DNA of 64,000 nucleotides, from contig NZ_CP150918.1 in assembly GCF_039908635.1 (NCBI RefSeq), forward strand, positions 2,661,001 through 2,725,000, given 5' to 3'. A program made the translations under genes and the position numbers. This stretch comes from Pseudomonas purpurea (GTDB lineage: Bacteria; Pseudomonadota; Gammaproteobacteria; Pseudomonadales; Pseudomonadaceae). Positions 51,447 through 61,457 of this stretch are shown here, one piece after another. Numbering within the stretch: position 1 is the first letter of the stretch; every line of letters begins with the position of its first letter. The notes beneath the pieces are model-generated. The model worked only from the letters and a program-made list of their open reading frames with translations, had not been told where the DNA came from and did not search any database.

Positions 51447-52809
51447 ATGCTTGCCCGTCGTTTAGTCGCCGTTTCCAGTCTGTTGGCCGCAGCGTCCGCC
51501 TGCGCTGAGCCGTTGACCTATCACCTCACCGACCCTGCGCAAAAATACGCGATCGACGTGGTGTTTCCGACGCCGCCGCCCAAGAGTTACGAGGGTGCGC
51601 CAGCCACGGTCATCCTGCATGACAAGGCCAGCGGCCGTGAGCTGCAACGCATCGAGTCGCAGGACGCCTATGCGACGTTCACGGAGAAAGGCGATCAGTT
51701 GGCGATCAATCGGGCGCCGATGTATGGCGATCAGAGCGTGCTGTTTTTCGATGATTTCAACTTTGACGGGCATCAGGACCTGGCCGTGCGCAATGGCAGC
51801 GAGGGCGGCTATGGCGGGCCTTCCTATGACGTCTATCTGTTTGATCCGGCGAGTTCGATGCTGCACTTCAATGCTGCGTTTTCCAGCCTGACCCGGGATG
51901 GGCAGTTGGGGATGTTCGGTGCTGACGCCAAGGCTCAGCGTTTGTACACCTCATCGAAAAGCGGCTGCTGCTGGCATCAGCAAGCGACCTGGGCTGTGAT
52001 CGACAATGTGCCGCAGATGGTCGGTGAAAAGATCGAAGACGCCACTGCCGGTGTATATGCCCAATGGCCAATGTTGCCGCAGGGGTACATCCAGGAACTT
52101 GATCGCGAACTGGTCGACGGTCAGTGGAAGGAAACTTCGCGTTTTGTGGGCCCTTACACCGAAGACCCGGTGATGCTGCGGGGCACGCTGAACGGCAAGC
52201 TCGCCGTGGACCTTTGGTGGCAACGTCAGGGCGAAGCCTTTATTGGCGAGGTGCGTTACACCAAAAGCGGCAGCGGCCAGCCGATCCGCTTGATTGGCGA
52301 ACAGACGGAGGAAGGCAAGATCACCCTCCACGAGTTTGCCGCCGACGGCCAGATGACCGGCCATTGGCATTTCGATGAGCGAACCGAAAGTGGCGGTGGC
52401 CGCATCGGCCGCTGGCTCAGTGGCGAGCGTGATTTCACGGCGCGCATGAGTGCGGTCGAGGTGCCGGTCAGTTCCGTCAGCCTCGGCCCTGGTGACTGAC
52501 GGCCAACGCGACGGGCGCTATGTGATGAAGGACGGGGATGCGCGTCGTTCCTGCGAACTCACCCTCAAAATGGTCTCAGGCTACCCGCTTGACGCCTCCG
52601 GGACGGCGGACGTCCAGATCAGCACCTTGCTCAAGGGCCAACCGTCGACGACCACAATGCAGCGTGTTGGGATGTGGTCAAACAACCTGTTATTCACGGG
52701 GGCTTCGAAAGAACCGGAGTACCGGATTCAACTGCTCAAGGGTGGCGCCGTGTTGAAGTCCATGGGTGAGCGCGGGGCGTGCGACGGGGCTTATCTGAAG
52801 GTTCAGTGA
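51447..52809 (+). pseudogene. XAC2610-like exported protein, probable one-base frameshift
   Basis: The first frame (to 52499) encodes 350 residues: a signal peptide (MLARRLVAVSSLLAAASACA) and a region like XAC2610-related proteins with a calcium-type FDDFNFDGHQDLAVRNGSEG motif. An overlapping second frame continues LVTDGQRDGRYVMKDGDARR to 52809 and has no start of its own. Removing one C at 52487-52489 fuses them into 453 residues, a multiple of three, at GGCCCTGG. The fused product is therefore likely one periplasmic protein of unknown function. Alternatively the second frame is a separate small gene without a visible start. Confidence 0.6.
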
Positions 52810-52977
52810 GTACTGGTATGTAGTCGATATGACTCCTTGTGTTGTCGTAATGACATTATTCACCTTGTGTCATATTGACTATCGTTGCCCCAGGTGGCTG
52901 ATTTACAGGGCTTTTAGGGCTGGCACGGGATTTGATAAGTCATACGTACAACTGAACAGCTTCAGGAGTACGCCCAA

Positions 52978-53235
52978 ATGTTCGAGTTCTTCAGCCACCC
53001 CGAGAAAGTCCTGCACCTGTCGAGCCGAGTGCTCGGGTTCGGTCTGTTCCTGCTGGCCGTCGGCGTGATTGGCGCTTATGGCTACGAAGGCCAACTTGGG
53101 CTCGTTACGCTGGTGTCGATGCATGCCATGACCATCCTTGGCCCGACCCTGCTCAAGGTCGGTTACGTGATGCGCCTGCTGGCCCAGTATCAGTTGGGCA
53201 AACCTGCCAAACGCCTTCTAAGTGCGGGGGCCTGA
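52978..53235 (+). CDS. PpyR-like small membrane protein
   Basis: An 85-residue inner-membrane protein with two predicted helices (about residues 20-36 and 42-63; VLGFGLFLLAVGVIGAYGY and MHAMTILGPTLLKVGYVMRL). It resembles the short proteins annotated as PpyR transmembrane regulator in pseudomonads, linked in P. aeruginosa to psl and pyoverdine expression. AGGAG lies nine bases before the ATG. The gene ends one base before the NnrS gene, so they are cotranscribed. Confidence 0.65.
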   Translation: MFEFFSHPEKVLHLSSRVLGFGLFLLAVGVIGAYGYEGQLGLVTLVSMHAMTILGPTLLKVGYVMRLLAQYQLGKPAKRLLSAGA

Positions 53236-53236
53236 G

Positions 53237-54391
53237 ATGGGGTCGCTCAAGCACGTTCCACTGTGGAGCCTGGGGTTTCGGCCGTTCTTTCTGGCCGGTG
53301 CGATGTTTGCCTGCGTTGCGCTGGCGGTATGGGGGCTGTGGCTGTACGGGCATTTTCCCCAGGCACAGGCAACGGTCGGCATGCTCGCCTGGCACCGTCA
53401 TGAGATGCCCTTCGGTTTTGCCACGGCAATCATTGGCGGTTTCCTGTTGACGGCAGTGCCGAACTGGACCGGTCGCCCCGGCCTGAGTGGTTGGCCGTTG
53501 TTGGGCTTGCTGCTGGTCTGGCTGGCGGCGCGCCTGGCTTGGTGGTTGCCGATTCCGCAGAGCGGTTTGCTGGCGCTGCAACTGCCGTTCTTGCCGCTGC
53601 TGGTTCTGGTGTTGGGACGCGAGTTGATGGCGGCGGGCAAACGCGACAACTACCCGATCCTCGTGGTGCTTGCCTTGTTGGCCGGGTGTCAGGCGTTGAC
53701 CCTGGCAGGCATCGCCCAGGACGACGCGGGCCTGCAACGGCGCGGCGCGCTGGCCGCGTTGTGGTTGATCGCGGCGCTGATGAGTGTGATTGGCGGGCGG
53801 GTCATTCCGTTCTTTATCCAGCGCGGGTTGAACCGTACCAACGGTGCGGTGGGCCATCCTCGGCAAACCCAGGCCTTGTTGATTGCCAGCCTGTTGGCCG
53901 CGCTGCTGATCGGCACCGGGTTCAACGAGGTCCCGCAGCCATGGCTGGCTGCCTTGTATGCGCTGATCGGCACGTTGCACCTGCTGCGCTTGTGGCGCTG
54001 GTACGACCGTGGAATCTGGCGAGTGCCGCTGCTCTGGTCGTTATACTTGGCGTACGCCTGGCTGCTGATCGCGGTACTGGCCATGGCGTTGTGGCAACTG
54101 GGCGTATTGCCCCAGCAAAGCCTGGCGACCCATTCCCTGGCGGTCGGCGGCATGGGCGGATTGATTCTGGCGATGATCGCCCGTGTCAGCCTCGGCCATA
54201 CCGGCCGGCCGCTGAAACCGTCAAGCGCCGTGTCGCTCGGGTTTGCGCTGGTGCTGTTGGCCGGGGTGTGCCGGGTGTTTGTGGTGCCCTTTGCCAGCAT
54301 CGGGCTGGGGCTGTCGGTGGTGTTGTGGTGCGCCGCGTTCGCAGTGTTTGTGCAGGGCTACACCCGGACATTGCTCACACCGCGTCAGTAG
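53237..54391 (+). CDS. nnrS: NnrS family heme/copper membrane protein
   Basis: A 384-residue protein with about twelve membrane helices. Family hallmarks are LWSLGFRPFFLAGAMFACVA at the N-terminus, MLAWHRHEMPFGFATAIIGG and GHPRQTQALLIASLLAALLI; several helical His residues probably bind heme. NnrS protects against nitric oxide and nitrosative stress in denitrifying and other bacteria. It follows the PpyR-like gene by one base. No ANR/FNR box could be identified with confidence upstream of the pair. Confidence 0.88.
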   Translation: MGSLKHVPLWSLGFRPFFLAGAMFACVALAVWGLWLYGHFPQAQATVGMLAWHRHEMPFGFATAIIGGFLLTAVPNWTGRPGLSGWPLLGLLLVWLAARLAWWLPIPQSGLLALQLPFLPLLVLVLGRELMAAGKRDNYPILVVLALLAGCQALTLAGIAQDDAGLQRRGALAALWLIAALMSVIGGRVIPFFIQRGLNRTNGAVGHPRQTQALLIASLLAALLIGTGFNEVPQPWLAALYALIGTLHLLRLWRWYDRGIWRVPLLWSLYLAYAWLLIAVLAMALWQLGVLPQQSLATHSLAVGGMGGLILAMIARVSLGHTGRPLKPSSAVSLGFALVLLAGVCRVFVVPFASIGLGLSVVLWCAAFAVFVQGYTRTLLTPRQ

Positions 54392-54573
54392 GCGTTGTAC
54401 GTTCAGTCACAGGGCTGCCTTGAAAGAGGCGGCCCTTTTTGTGACCGGTTGTCGCGCCAGCCAGAGCCTTGGGGAATTTACGCTTAGCTCAATGGATAAC
54501 CCGATGCGCGCGTAGGCAGTCATTGCCACAGCGACGCCGTTGCGGGACGCCGTGAGTCCTGAGGAGATGAACC

Positions 54574-55035
54574 ATGCTGACGCTCAACATCAATGGTCAT
54601 GACCAGTCGTTTGACGTGCCTGGCGACATGCCGCTGCTGTGGGTGCTGCGGGATGTGGCGCACTTGACCGGCACCAAGTTCGGTTGCGGCATGGCCCAGT
54701 GCGGCGCCTGCACGGTGCAGGTCGACGGTGCGCCGTTGCGCTCGTGCATCACGCCCGTCGCGGCAGTGGCCAACGGGCAAAAAGTCCTCACCATCGAAGG
54801 CCTGTCGAGTGATGGTTCGCACCCGGTGCAACAAGCGTGGGCTGAACTGGACGTGGTGCAGTGCGGGTACTGCCAGTCGGGACAGATCATGTCGGCGGCC
54901 GCGCTGCTGGCGAAGATTCCTTCGCCGACCGACAGCGACATCGATCAGGCGTTGTCGGGCAATATCTGCCGCTGCGGCACCTACCCACGGATTCGCGCAG
55001 CGGTGAAGCGCGCGGCTGAAATCGGGAGGGCATGA
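54574..55035 (+). CDS. (2Fe-2S) subunit of a periplasmic molybdenum hydroxylase (IorA-like)
   Basis: A 153-residue two-cluster ferredoxin subunit of the xanthine oxidase family. The plant-type 2Fe-2S site is [19 protein letters not shown] with Cys in LRSCITPVA. The second alpha-helical cluster is [19 protein letters not shown] and [16 protein letters not shown]. It passes electrons from the Mo cofactor. The stop overlaps the next start (ATGA), so the subunits are coupled. It resembles the small subunit of isoquinoline 1-oxidoreductase; the aldehyde or heterocycle substrate is unknown. Confidence 0.9.
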   Translation: MLTLNINGHDQSFDVPGDMPLLWVLRDVAHLTGTKFGCGMAQCGACTVQVDGAPLRSCITPVAAVANGQKVLTIEGLSSDGSHPVQQAWAELDVVQCGYCQSGQIMSAAALLAKIPSPTDSDIDQALSGNICRCGTYPRIRAAVKRAAEIGRA

Positions 55036-57203
55036 GCATGAACACAGTCATCAATCCTTCGCGCCGCACCTTCCTGGAAAGCACCGTGCTGCTGGGCGGT
55101 GGCTTGGTGGTGGCGTTTGTCATTCCGGGCGCCAACCGTTTTGTCCGGGCGGCATCCGCACCGGATTCTACCTTCGCGCCCAATGCCTTCTTGCGCATTG
55201 CCAGTGACGGCACGGTGACGGTGTTGCTTGGCCATTCCGAGATGGGGCAGGGCATCTGGACCGGGCTGACCATGTTGATCGCCGAGGAACTGGACGCCGA
55301 TTGGTCGAAAATTCGCGTCGAGCATGCGCCCGCCGATGTGGCCTACGGGTTGCCAGCGTTCGGCGGGATGCAGATTACCGGGGGCTCCACGTCGACCTGG
55401 ATGGAGTTCGATCGTTATCGCCAGGCCGGCGCCGCCGCCCGGTTGATGCTGATCGAGGCCGCCGCCAAGCGCTTCAACGTGGCGCCTTCCAGCCTGCACA
55501 CCGAGCAGGGGCACGTGATGGTCGCCAACCAACGCGTCGGTTATGGCGAACTGGCCAACGAGGCCGGGCAACTGCCGGTGCCGGCCCCCGAGAGCATCAC
55601 ACTCAAATCCGCCAAGGACTGGAAGGTTATCGGCAAACCCACCAAGCGCCTCGACACCCCGGAGAAAATCACCGGTCGGGCGCAATTCGGCATGGACGTG
55701 CAGTTTGATGGCCTGCTGACGGCGTTGGTGGCACGGCCTCCGGTGTTTGGGGGCTCGGTCAAGTCCTTCGATGGCAGCGCGGCGCTGGCGTTGCCAGGGG
55801 TGAGAAAAGTGGTGCAGGTGCCCAGCGGCGTGGCGGTGGTGGCCGACCATTACTGGGCGGCGAAACTGGGACGCGATGCGTTGAAAGTCGAGTGGGACCT
55901 GGGGCCCAATGTCGGGTTGGACAGCGATGCACTGCGTGAATCGTTCCGCAAACTGGCCGCCACTCAAGGCACCTCGGCCAGCCAGGCCGGTGATGTGGCG
56001 GCGGCACTGGCGAAGGCATCGAAAACCATCGAGGCCGAGTACACCGTGCCGTACCTGGCCCATGCACCCATGGAGCCGCTCAATTGCACGGTCAAACTCG
56101 GCGCGGACACGTGCGAGATCTGGACCGGTACGCAGTTCCAGACCATGGACCAGCAGATCACGGCCAAAATCACCGGCCTCAAACCCGGGCAGGTGCAGAT
56201 CCACACACGGTTCCTGGGCGGCGGTTTCGGGCGGCGCGCCAACCCGGCGTCGGACTTCGTGGCCGAAGCGGTGCACGTCGCCAAAGCGGCACAGGCGCCG
56301 GTGAAAACCGTCTGGGCGAGGGAGGACGATGTGCGTGGCGGTTACTATCGCTCGGCGTTCCTGCATCACGCCCGGATCGGTCTGGGCGCCGACGGGTTGC
56401 CGGTGGCGTGGCGGCATGTGCTGGTGGGACAGTCGATCATGGCCGGAACCTCGTTCGAAGCCGGGTTCGTCAAGAACGGCATCGACGGGACCTCGGTCGA
56501 GGGTGTGGCCGACAGCCCTTACATCAAGGGCCTGGCGGATCATCAGGTCGACCTGCATTCGCCGCGAACCGGCATCAACGTGCTTTGGCTGCGGTCGGTG
56601 GGGCACAGCCACACGGCGTTTGTCATGGAGTCGCTGATCGACGAACTGGCGGCTGCGGCGGGTCAGGACCCGGTGGCCTATCGCCGGGTGCTGCTCAAGG
56701 ACCATCCACGTCATTTGGGCGTGTTGAACCTGGCGGTCGAGAAGGCCGGGTGGGGTTCACCGTTGGCCAATGGACGTGCACTGGGCGTGGCGGTGCATGA
56801 GTCGTTCGGCAGTTACGTGGCACAGGTGGCCGAAGTGTCCGAGGACAACGGCACGATCCGCGTGCATCGGGTGGTGTGCGCCGTGGACTGCGGAATTGCA
56901 GTCAACCCGACCAGCATCGCCGCGCAGATGGAGTCGTGCATCACCTTCGGGCTGGGGTTCGCCTTGCATAGCAAAATCACCTTCAAGGACGGCCGGGTGG
57001 TGCAGTCCAATTATCACGATTACCAAGTCTTGCGGTTGAACGAAATGCCCAGGGTCGAGGTGCATATCGTGCCCAGCAGTGACAAGCCGGGTGGAATCGG
57101 CGAGGCGGGCGTGCCACCCACCGCGCCCGCCGTGGCTAACGCGGTGTTTGCCCTGACCGGCCAGCGCCTGCGGGATTTGCCCCTGCAACTGGCGGGGGTG
57201 TGA
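55032..57203 (+). CDS. molybdopterin-binding subunit (IorB/aldehyde oxidase type) with Tat signal
   Basis: A 723-residue large subunit. The N-terminus carries a Tat motif, [17 protein letters not shown], so the complex is exported folded. MCD-binding and active-site regions include [40 protein letters not shown] and the catalytic Glu region [20 protein letters not shown]. No FAD subunit is encoded; a diheme cytochrome follows, as in isoquinoline oxidoreductase-like and periplasmic aldehyde oxidase systems. Cofactor maturation genes are not nearby. Substrate unknown. Confidence 0.92.
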   Translation: MSMNTVINPSRRTFLESTVLLGGGLVVAFVIPGANRFVRAASAPDSTFAPNAFLRIASDGTVTVLLGHSEMGQGIWTGLTMLIAEELDADWSKIRVEHAPADVAYGLPAFGGMQITGGSTSTWMEFDRYRQAGAAARLMLIEAAAKRFNVAPSSLHTEQGHVMVANQRVGYGELANEAGQLPVPAPESITLKSAKDWKVIGKPTKRLDTPEKITGRAQFGMDVQFDGLLTALVARPPVFGGSVKSFDGSAALALPGVRKVVQVPSGVAVVADHYWAAKLGRDALKVEWDLGPNVGLDSDALRESFRKLAATQGTSASQAGDVAAALAKASKTIEAEYTVPYLAHAPMEPLNCTVKLGADTCEIWTGTQFQTMDQQITAKITGLKPGQVQIHTRFLGGGFGRRANPASDFVAEAVHVAKAAQAPVKTVWAREDDVRGGYYRSAFLHHARIGLGADGLPVAWRHVLVGQSIMAGTSFEAGFVKNGIDGTSVEGVADSPYIKGLADHQVDLHSPRTGINVLWLRSVGHSHTAFVMESLIDELAAAAGQDPVAYRRVLLKDHPRHLGVLNLAVEKAGWGSPLANGRALGVAVHESFGSYVAQVAEVSEDNGTIRVHRVVCAVDCGIAVNPTSIAAQMESCITFGLGFALHSKITFKDGRVVQSNYHDYQVLRLNEMPRVEVHIVPSSDKPGGIGEAGVPPTAPAVANAVFALTGQRLRDLPLQLAGV

Positions 57204-57204
57204 G

Positions 57205-57783
57205 ATGAAACGGCATCTATTCATGGGCTCGCTGTTGTTGTTCGGGTTGGGAGGCTACGCGTCGGAGCTGTTTGCCGACGACCCGGCGGCGCTCGCGGCG
57301 TTTGCCACCGTGCAAAAGGTCTTCCAGAGCCCGCGTTGCCAGAATTGCCACATTCCCGGCGACTCGCCGTTGCAGTTCGATGCGGGCGTGCCCCACGCCA
57401 TGAGTGTGGTTCGCGGCGTGGATGGCAAGGGCTCGCCGGGGTTGCCCTGCGCGACCTGTCACGCCGAAAGCAATCCACCGGCCAGTTACGGGCCGCATGC
57501 GCCGCCGGGTGCGCCACACTGGGGGCTGCCGTCCGCCGCGCACAAGATGGCCTGGATCGGGCTGCCGGCCGACAAGTTGTGCCAGATGATCAAGGACCGT
57601 TCGAGCAATGGCGATCGGGACTTTGCCGCGCTGATCCAGCACGTCAGCGATGACAAACTGGTGCTCTGGGGCTGGAACCCCGGTGGCAATCGTGAGCCGG
57701 TGCCGGTGCCCCACGATATTTTCGTCACCCAGTTCAAACTCTGGGCGGCGGCCGGTGGGCCGTGCCCCGTGGTGGGAAGTTGA
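57205..57783 (+). CDS. periplasmic diheme cytochrome c, electron acceptor of the Mo hydroxylase
   Basis: A 192-residue exported protein with a signal peptide (to about residue 24) and two heme c sites, CQNCH and CATCH (about residues 48-52 and 79-83). Candidate axial ligands include HAMSVV and HKMAW. It begins two bases after the stop of the large subunit. It probably takes electrons from the Fe-S subunit to the respiratory chain. In other pseudomonads the same three-gene arrangement is annotated as isoquinoline oxidoreductase and associated subunit. Confidence 0.85.
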   Translation: MKRHLFMGSLLLFGLGGYASELFADDPAALAAFATVQKVFQSPRCQNCHIPGDSPLQFDAGVPHAMSVVRGVDGKGSPGLPCATCHAESNPPASYGPHAPPGAPHWGLPSAAHKMAWIGLPADKLCQMIKDRSSNGDRDFAALIQHVSDDKLVLWGWNPGGNREPVPVPHDIFVTQFKLWAAAGGPCPVVGS

Positions 57784-57874
57784 GGGGGCGAGGGAACTGA
57801 CGGCGGTGTTCATTCGAGTGACATCGACCTGAAAGCCCGAGTCGAACTCAGGTTTTGAAAGGCATGGAGATCTG

Positions 57875-57919
57875 CTCCCTTTCCCCTCGCCCCTTTGAGG
57901 AGAGGGTTGGGGTGAGGGG
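57875..57919. repeat. widespread CCCTC...GAGGG-type intergenic repeat
   Basis: TCCCTTTCCCCTCGCCCCTT followed by GAGGAGAGGGTTGGGGTGAG forms an imperfect dyad that I recognise as a common intergenic repeat in GC-rich gammaproteobacteria. Function unknown. Confidence 0.5.
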
Positions 57920-57977
57920 TAGATTTCGGGTCAGAACAGAGCATTCAGACGCTGAGTTTTCTTGACTGCCCGGCATT

Positions 57978-57998
57978 ACCCGCCGAGGCGGGTTTTTT
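57978..57998 (+). terminator. terminator of the Mo hydroxylase operon
   Basis: ACCCGCC and GGCGGGT form a compact stem followed by six T residues, about 195 bases after the cytochrome gene and close to the convergent fabI stop. Confidence 0.75.
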
Positions 57999-58010
57999 AC
58001 CGCGTGGGCA

Positions 58011-58805
58011 TCACTCTTCGAGGTTGCCCATGGCGGTGGTGTTGAAGCCGCCGTCCACGTACATGATTTCGCCGCTGATGCCGGACGCCAGGTCCGAGCA
58101 CAGGAACGCGCCGGCGTTGCCCACTTCTTCAATCGTGACGTTACGACGCAGCGGAGTTTGCGCTTGGTTGGCGGCCAGCATCTTGCGGAAGCTCTTGATG
58201 CCGGACGCGGCGAGCGTGCGGATCGGGCCAGCCGAGACACAGTTGACGCGGGTGCCGTCCGGGCCCAGCGAGCCGGCCAGGTAACGCACACCCGCTTCCA
58301 GCGAAGCCTTGGCCATGCCCATCACGTTGTAGTTCGGCATGGTGCGCTCGGCGCCCAGGTACGACAGGGTCAGCAGGCTGCCGTTGCGGCCCTTCATCAT
58401 GTCGCGGCCAGCCTTGGCCAGGGCCACGAAGCTGTAGGCGCTGATGTCATGCGCGATGCGGAAACCGTCGCGGGTGGTGGCTTCGGTGAAGTCGCCGTCG
58501 AGCTGGTCGCCCGGGGCGAAGCCCACGGAATGCACGATGCAGTCCAGGCCGTCCCACTTTTTGCCAAGCGCCTGGAAGACCTTGGCGATTTCTTCGTCGC
58601 TGGCCACATCGCACGGGAAGCACAGCTCCGGGCTCGAGCCCCAGCCTTGTGCAAACTCTTCAACGCGGCCCTTGAGTTTGTCGTTCTGATAAGTGAAGGC
58701 AAGCTCAGCGCCCTCGCGATGCATGGCGGCAGCAATGCCGGATGCGATGGACAGTTTGCTGGCGACACCGACGATCAGTACGCGCTTACCGGCGAGAAAA
58801 CCCAT
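58011..58805 (-). CDS. fabI: enoyl-ACP reductase (NADH)
   Basis: A 264-residue FabI of type II fatty-acid synthesis, reducing trans-2-enoyl-ACP. It shows the FabI-type cofactor region [20 protein letters not shown], the catalytic Tyr and Lys in [20 protein letters not shown] and the C-terminal [15 protein letters not shown]. The start at 58805 has AGAGGAG upstream. The gene follows yejF by 19 bases on the same strand, so it can be transcribed with the peptide importer operon, an arrangement also seen in P. aeruginosa (PA1806-PA1810). Confidence 0.96.
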   Translation of the reverse strand: MGFLAGKRVLIVGVASKLSIASGIAAAMHREGAELAFTYQNDKLKGRVEEFAQGWGSSPELCFPCDVASDEEIAKVFQALGKKWDGLDCIVHSVGFAPGDQLDGDFTEATTRDGFRIAHDISAYSFVALAKAGRDMMKGRNGSLLTLSYLGAERTMPNYNVMGMAKASLEAGVRYLAGSLGPDGTRVNCVSAGPIRTLAASGIKSFRKMLAANQAQTPLRRNVTIEEVGNAGAFLCSDLASGISGEIMYVDGGFNTTAMGNLEE

Positions 58806-58824
58806 GTGTTGCTCCTCTTTCAGG

Positions 58825-60435
58825 TTAATCGACAGCTGTCGGGGCCAGGAAAGCGGCCTCCAGCAACTGCTGTGTATAAGGGTGTTGCGGCGCCGCAAAA
58901 ATACGCTGCGCATCGCCTTGTTCGACCACTTGGCCGTGCTTGACCACCATCAACTGGTGGCTCAGCGCTTTCACCACCGCCAGGTCATGGCTGATAAACA
59001 GATACGTCAGGTTGTACTTGCTTTGCAGGTTGCGCAGCAGTTCAACCACCTGGCGTTGCACGGTGCGGTCCAGCGCCGAAGTCGGCTCGTCCAGCAGCAT
59101 CAACGCCGGTTTTAAAACCAGTGCCCGGGCAATGGCGATACGTTGCCGTTGCCCACCGGAAAATTCGTGGGGGTAGCGGTGGCGGGTTTGCGGGTCCAGG
59201 CCTACCTCCTTGAGGGCTGCGATAATCGCCAGTTCCTGTTCGGCCGCTGTACCGATCTTGTGTATCCGCAGGCCTTCGCCGACGATTTCGCTCACGCACA
59301 TCCGCGGGCTCAGGCTGCCGAACGGGTCTTGGAAAACCACCTGCATTTCCCGTCGCAGCGGTCGTACTTGCTGCTGTGACAGACCGTCGAGCGCCTTGCC
59401 TTCGAAGCGAATCGCGCCTTTGCTGGCGATCAACCGCAAGATCGCCAGGCCGAGCGTGGACTTGCCGGAACCACTTTCCCCCACGATCCCCAGCGTTTGC
59501 CCCTGCGGCAGGCTGAAGTTGATGCCGTCCACTGCCTTGACGTAATCGACGGTGTTACGCAAAAAGCCTTTCTTGATCGGGAACCAGACTTTCAAGTCCT
59601 CGACTTGCAGCAACGGCGGGCCAATCGAGTTGTTCGCCGGGGTGCCGCTGGGCTCGGCGGCCAGCAGTTCCTGAGTGTAGGGGTGCTGCGGTGCGCGGAA
59701 CAGTTCTTCGCACGGCGCCTGCTCGACGATGCAACCGCGCTGCATGACACACACGCGGTGGGCAATGCGTCGCACCAGGTTCAAGTCGTGGCTGATCAGC
59801 AGCAACGCCATGCCCAGGCGCGCTTGCAGCTCCTTGAGCAGTTCGAGGATTTTCAGCTGAACGGTCACGTCCAGCGCGGTGGTAGGCTCGTCGGCAATCA
59901 GCAATTCAGGTTCGTTCGCCAGGGCCATGGCGATCATCACGCGTTGCCGCTGCCCGCCGGACAACTCATGGGGCAGGGCCTTGAGCCGTTTGTGCGGCTC
60001 GGGAATGCCCACCAGTTCCAGTAACTCCAGCGTGCGCCGGGTCGCGACCTTGCCGGTCAGGCCCTTGTGGATGCCCAGCACTTCGTTGATCTGCTTTTCA
60101 ATCGAGTGCAGCGGGTTCAGCGAGGTCATCGGCTCCTGGAAAATCATCGCGATACGGTTACCGCGAATGTGCCGGATGGTTTTTTCCTTGAGCGACAGCA
60201 AGTCATGCCCGGCGTAGTTGATGGTGCCGGTAGGGTGCCGCGCCAGCGGGTAGGGCAGCAAGCGCAGGATCGAGTGAGCGGTCACCGACTTGCCCGAGCC
60301 GCTTTCGCCCACCAATGCCAGTGTTTCGCCGCGCTTGATGTCGAAACTGATGCCTTCCACCACCCGATGCACGCGTTCACCGGCCACAAACTCGACAGAG
60401 AGGTCGCGTACTTCGATCAGATTGTCCTGATTCAT
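58825..60435 (-). CDS. yejF: microcin C/oligopeptide ABC transporter ATP-binding protein (YejF-type)
   Basis: A 536-residue protein with two fused ABC ATPase domains. Domain 1: Walker [17 protein letters not shown], signature [15 protein letters not shown], Walker [13 protein letters not shown]. Domain 2: Walker [17 protein letters not shown], signature [15 protein letters not shown], Walker [13 protein letters not shown]. It powers peptide import for the YejBE permeases. The start [16 protein letters not shown] is preceded by GAGGAAG. It begins one base after the permease gene. Confidence 0.95.
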   Translation of the reverse strand: MNQDNLIEVRDLSVEFVAGERVHRVVEGISFDIKRGETLALVGESGSGKSVTAHSILRLLPYPLARHPTGTINYAGHDLLSLKEKTIRHIRGNRIAMIFQEPMTSLNPLHSIEKQINEVLGIHKGLTGKVATRRTLELLELVGIPEPHKRLKALPHELSGGQRQRVMIAMALANEPELLIADEPTTALDVTVQLKILELLKELQARLGMALLLISHDLNLVRRIAHRVCVMQRGCIVEQAPCEELFRAPQHPYTQELLAAEPSGTPANNSIGPPLLQVEDLKVWFPIKKGFLRNTVDYVKAVDGINFSLPQGQTLGIVGESGSGKSTLGLAILRLIASKGAIRFEGKALDGLSQQQVRPLRREMQVVFQDPFGSLSPRMCVSEIVGEGLRIHKIGTAAEQELAIIAALKEVGLDPQTRHRYPHEFSGGQRQRIAIARALVLKPALMLLDEPTSALDRTVQRQVVELLRNLQSKYNLTYLFISHDLAVVKALSHQLMVVKHGQVVEQGDAQRIFAAPQHPYTQQLLEAAFLAPTAVD

Positions 60436-60436
60436 T

Positions 60437-61456
60437 TCACTTCCTCGGGTCGAAGGCATCGCGAGCGGACTCGCCGATAAACACCAGCAAACTCAACATC
60501 ACCGCCAACACCGCAAAAGCGCTCATACCCAGCCACGGCGCTTGCAGGTTGGATTTGCCCTGCGCCACGAGTTCACCCAGGGACGGCGCGCCCGGCGGCA
60601 GGCCGAAGCCCAGGAAGTCCAGCGCGGTCAGGGTGCCGATGGCGCCAGTGAGAATGAACGGCATGAACGTCATGGTCGAAACCATGGCGTTGGGCAGGAT
60701 GTGGCGGAACATGATCGCGCCGTTCTGCATGCCCAGCGCCCGGGCGGCGCGCACGTATTCGAGGTTGCGCCCGCGCAGGAACTCGGCGCGGACCACGTCC
60801 ACCAGGCTCATCCAGGAAAACAGCAGCATGATCCCCAGCAGCCACCAGAAGTTCGGCTGTACGAAGCTGGCCAGGATGATCAGCAGGTACAGCACGGGCA
60901 GGCCGGACCAGATCTCCAGGAAACGTTGTCCCGCCAGATCGACCCAACCGCCGTAAAAGCCCTGCAAGGCTCCGGCGATGACGCCGATGATCGAGCTGAG
61001 CAGGGTCAGGGTCAGGGCAAACAGGACCGACACCCGAAAACCGTAGATCACCCGCGCGAGCACGTCGCGGCCCTGATCGTCGGTGCCCAGCCAGTTGTCT
61101 GGAGAGGGAGGCGCCGGGGCCGGGACTTTCAGGTCGTAATTGATGCTCTGGTAGCTGAACGGGATCGGTGCCCACAAGGTCCAGGCATCCTTGGCCTTGA
61201 GCAGTTCGCGGATGTAGGGGCTCTTGTAGTTGGCTTCCAGCGGGAACTCGCCGCCGAAGGTGGTTTCCGGGTAACGCTTGAGCGCCGGGAAGTACCAGCC
61301 GCCGTCGTAATGCACCACCAGCGGTTTGTCGTTGGCAATCAGCTCGGCGCCCAGGCTCAGGCCGAACAGCGCCAGGAACAGCCAGAGTGACCACCAGCCA
61401 CGCTTGTTGGCTTTGAACAGCTCGAAACGTCGGCGATTGAGAGGGGAAAGGGTCAT
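60437..61456 (-). CDS. yejE: peptide ABC transporter permease (YejE-type)
   Basis: A 339-residue inner-membrane permease. After an N-terminal helix (WWSLWLFLALFGLSLGAELI) and a periplasmic segment of about 100 residues comes the GTDDQGRDVLARVIYGFRVS motif of OppC-type permeases. Five further helices and the EAA-loop-like EYVRAARALGMQNGAIMFRH follow. It pairs with YejB and sits one base before yejF, with no gap for a separate promoter. Confidence 0.94.
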   Translation of the reverse strand: MTLSPLNRRRFELFKANKRGWWSLWLFLALFGLSLGAELIANDKPLVVHYDGGWYFPALKRYPETTFGGEFPLEANYKSPYIRELLKAKDAWTLWAPIPFSYQSINYDLKVPAPAPPSPDNWLGTDDQGRDVLARVIYGFRVSVLFALTLTLLSSIIGVIAGALQGFYGGWVDLAGQRFLEIWSGLPVLYLLIILASFVQPNFWWLLGIMLLFSWMSLVDVVRAEFLRGRNLEYVRAARALGMQNGAIMFRHILPNAMVSTMTFMPFILTGAIGTLTALDFLGFGLPPGAPSLGELVAQGKSNLQAPWLGMSAFAVLAVMLSLLVFIGESARDAFDPRK

Positions 61457-61457
61457 C

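Noticed and set aside
52830..52977. An FNR/ANR box before the PpyR-NnrS pair
   Set aside because: TTGAT-like halves occur but without the paired ATCAA at the right spacing.
54480..54530. A tRNA-like stretch (AGCTCAATGGATAAC)
   Set aside because: It resembles a D-arm, but no acceptor stem, anticodon stem or TTCGA loop follows.
57875..57919. CRISPR-like or attachment repeat
   Set aside because: A single imperfect dyad of a common intergenic type; no spacer-repeat periodicity or duplication.
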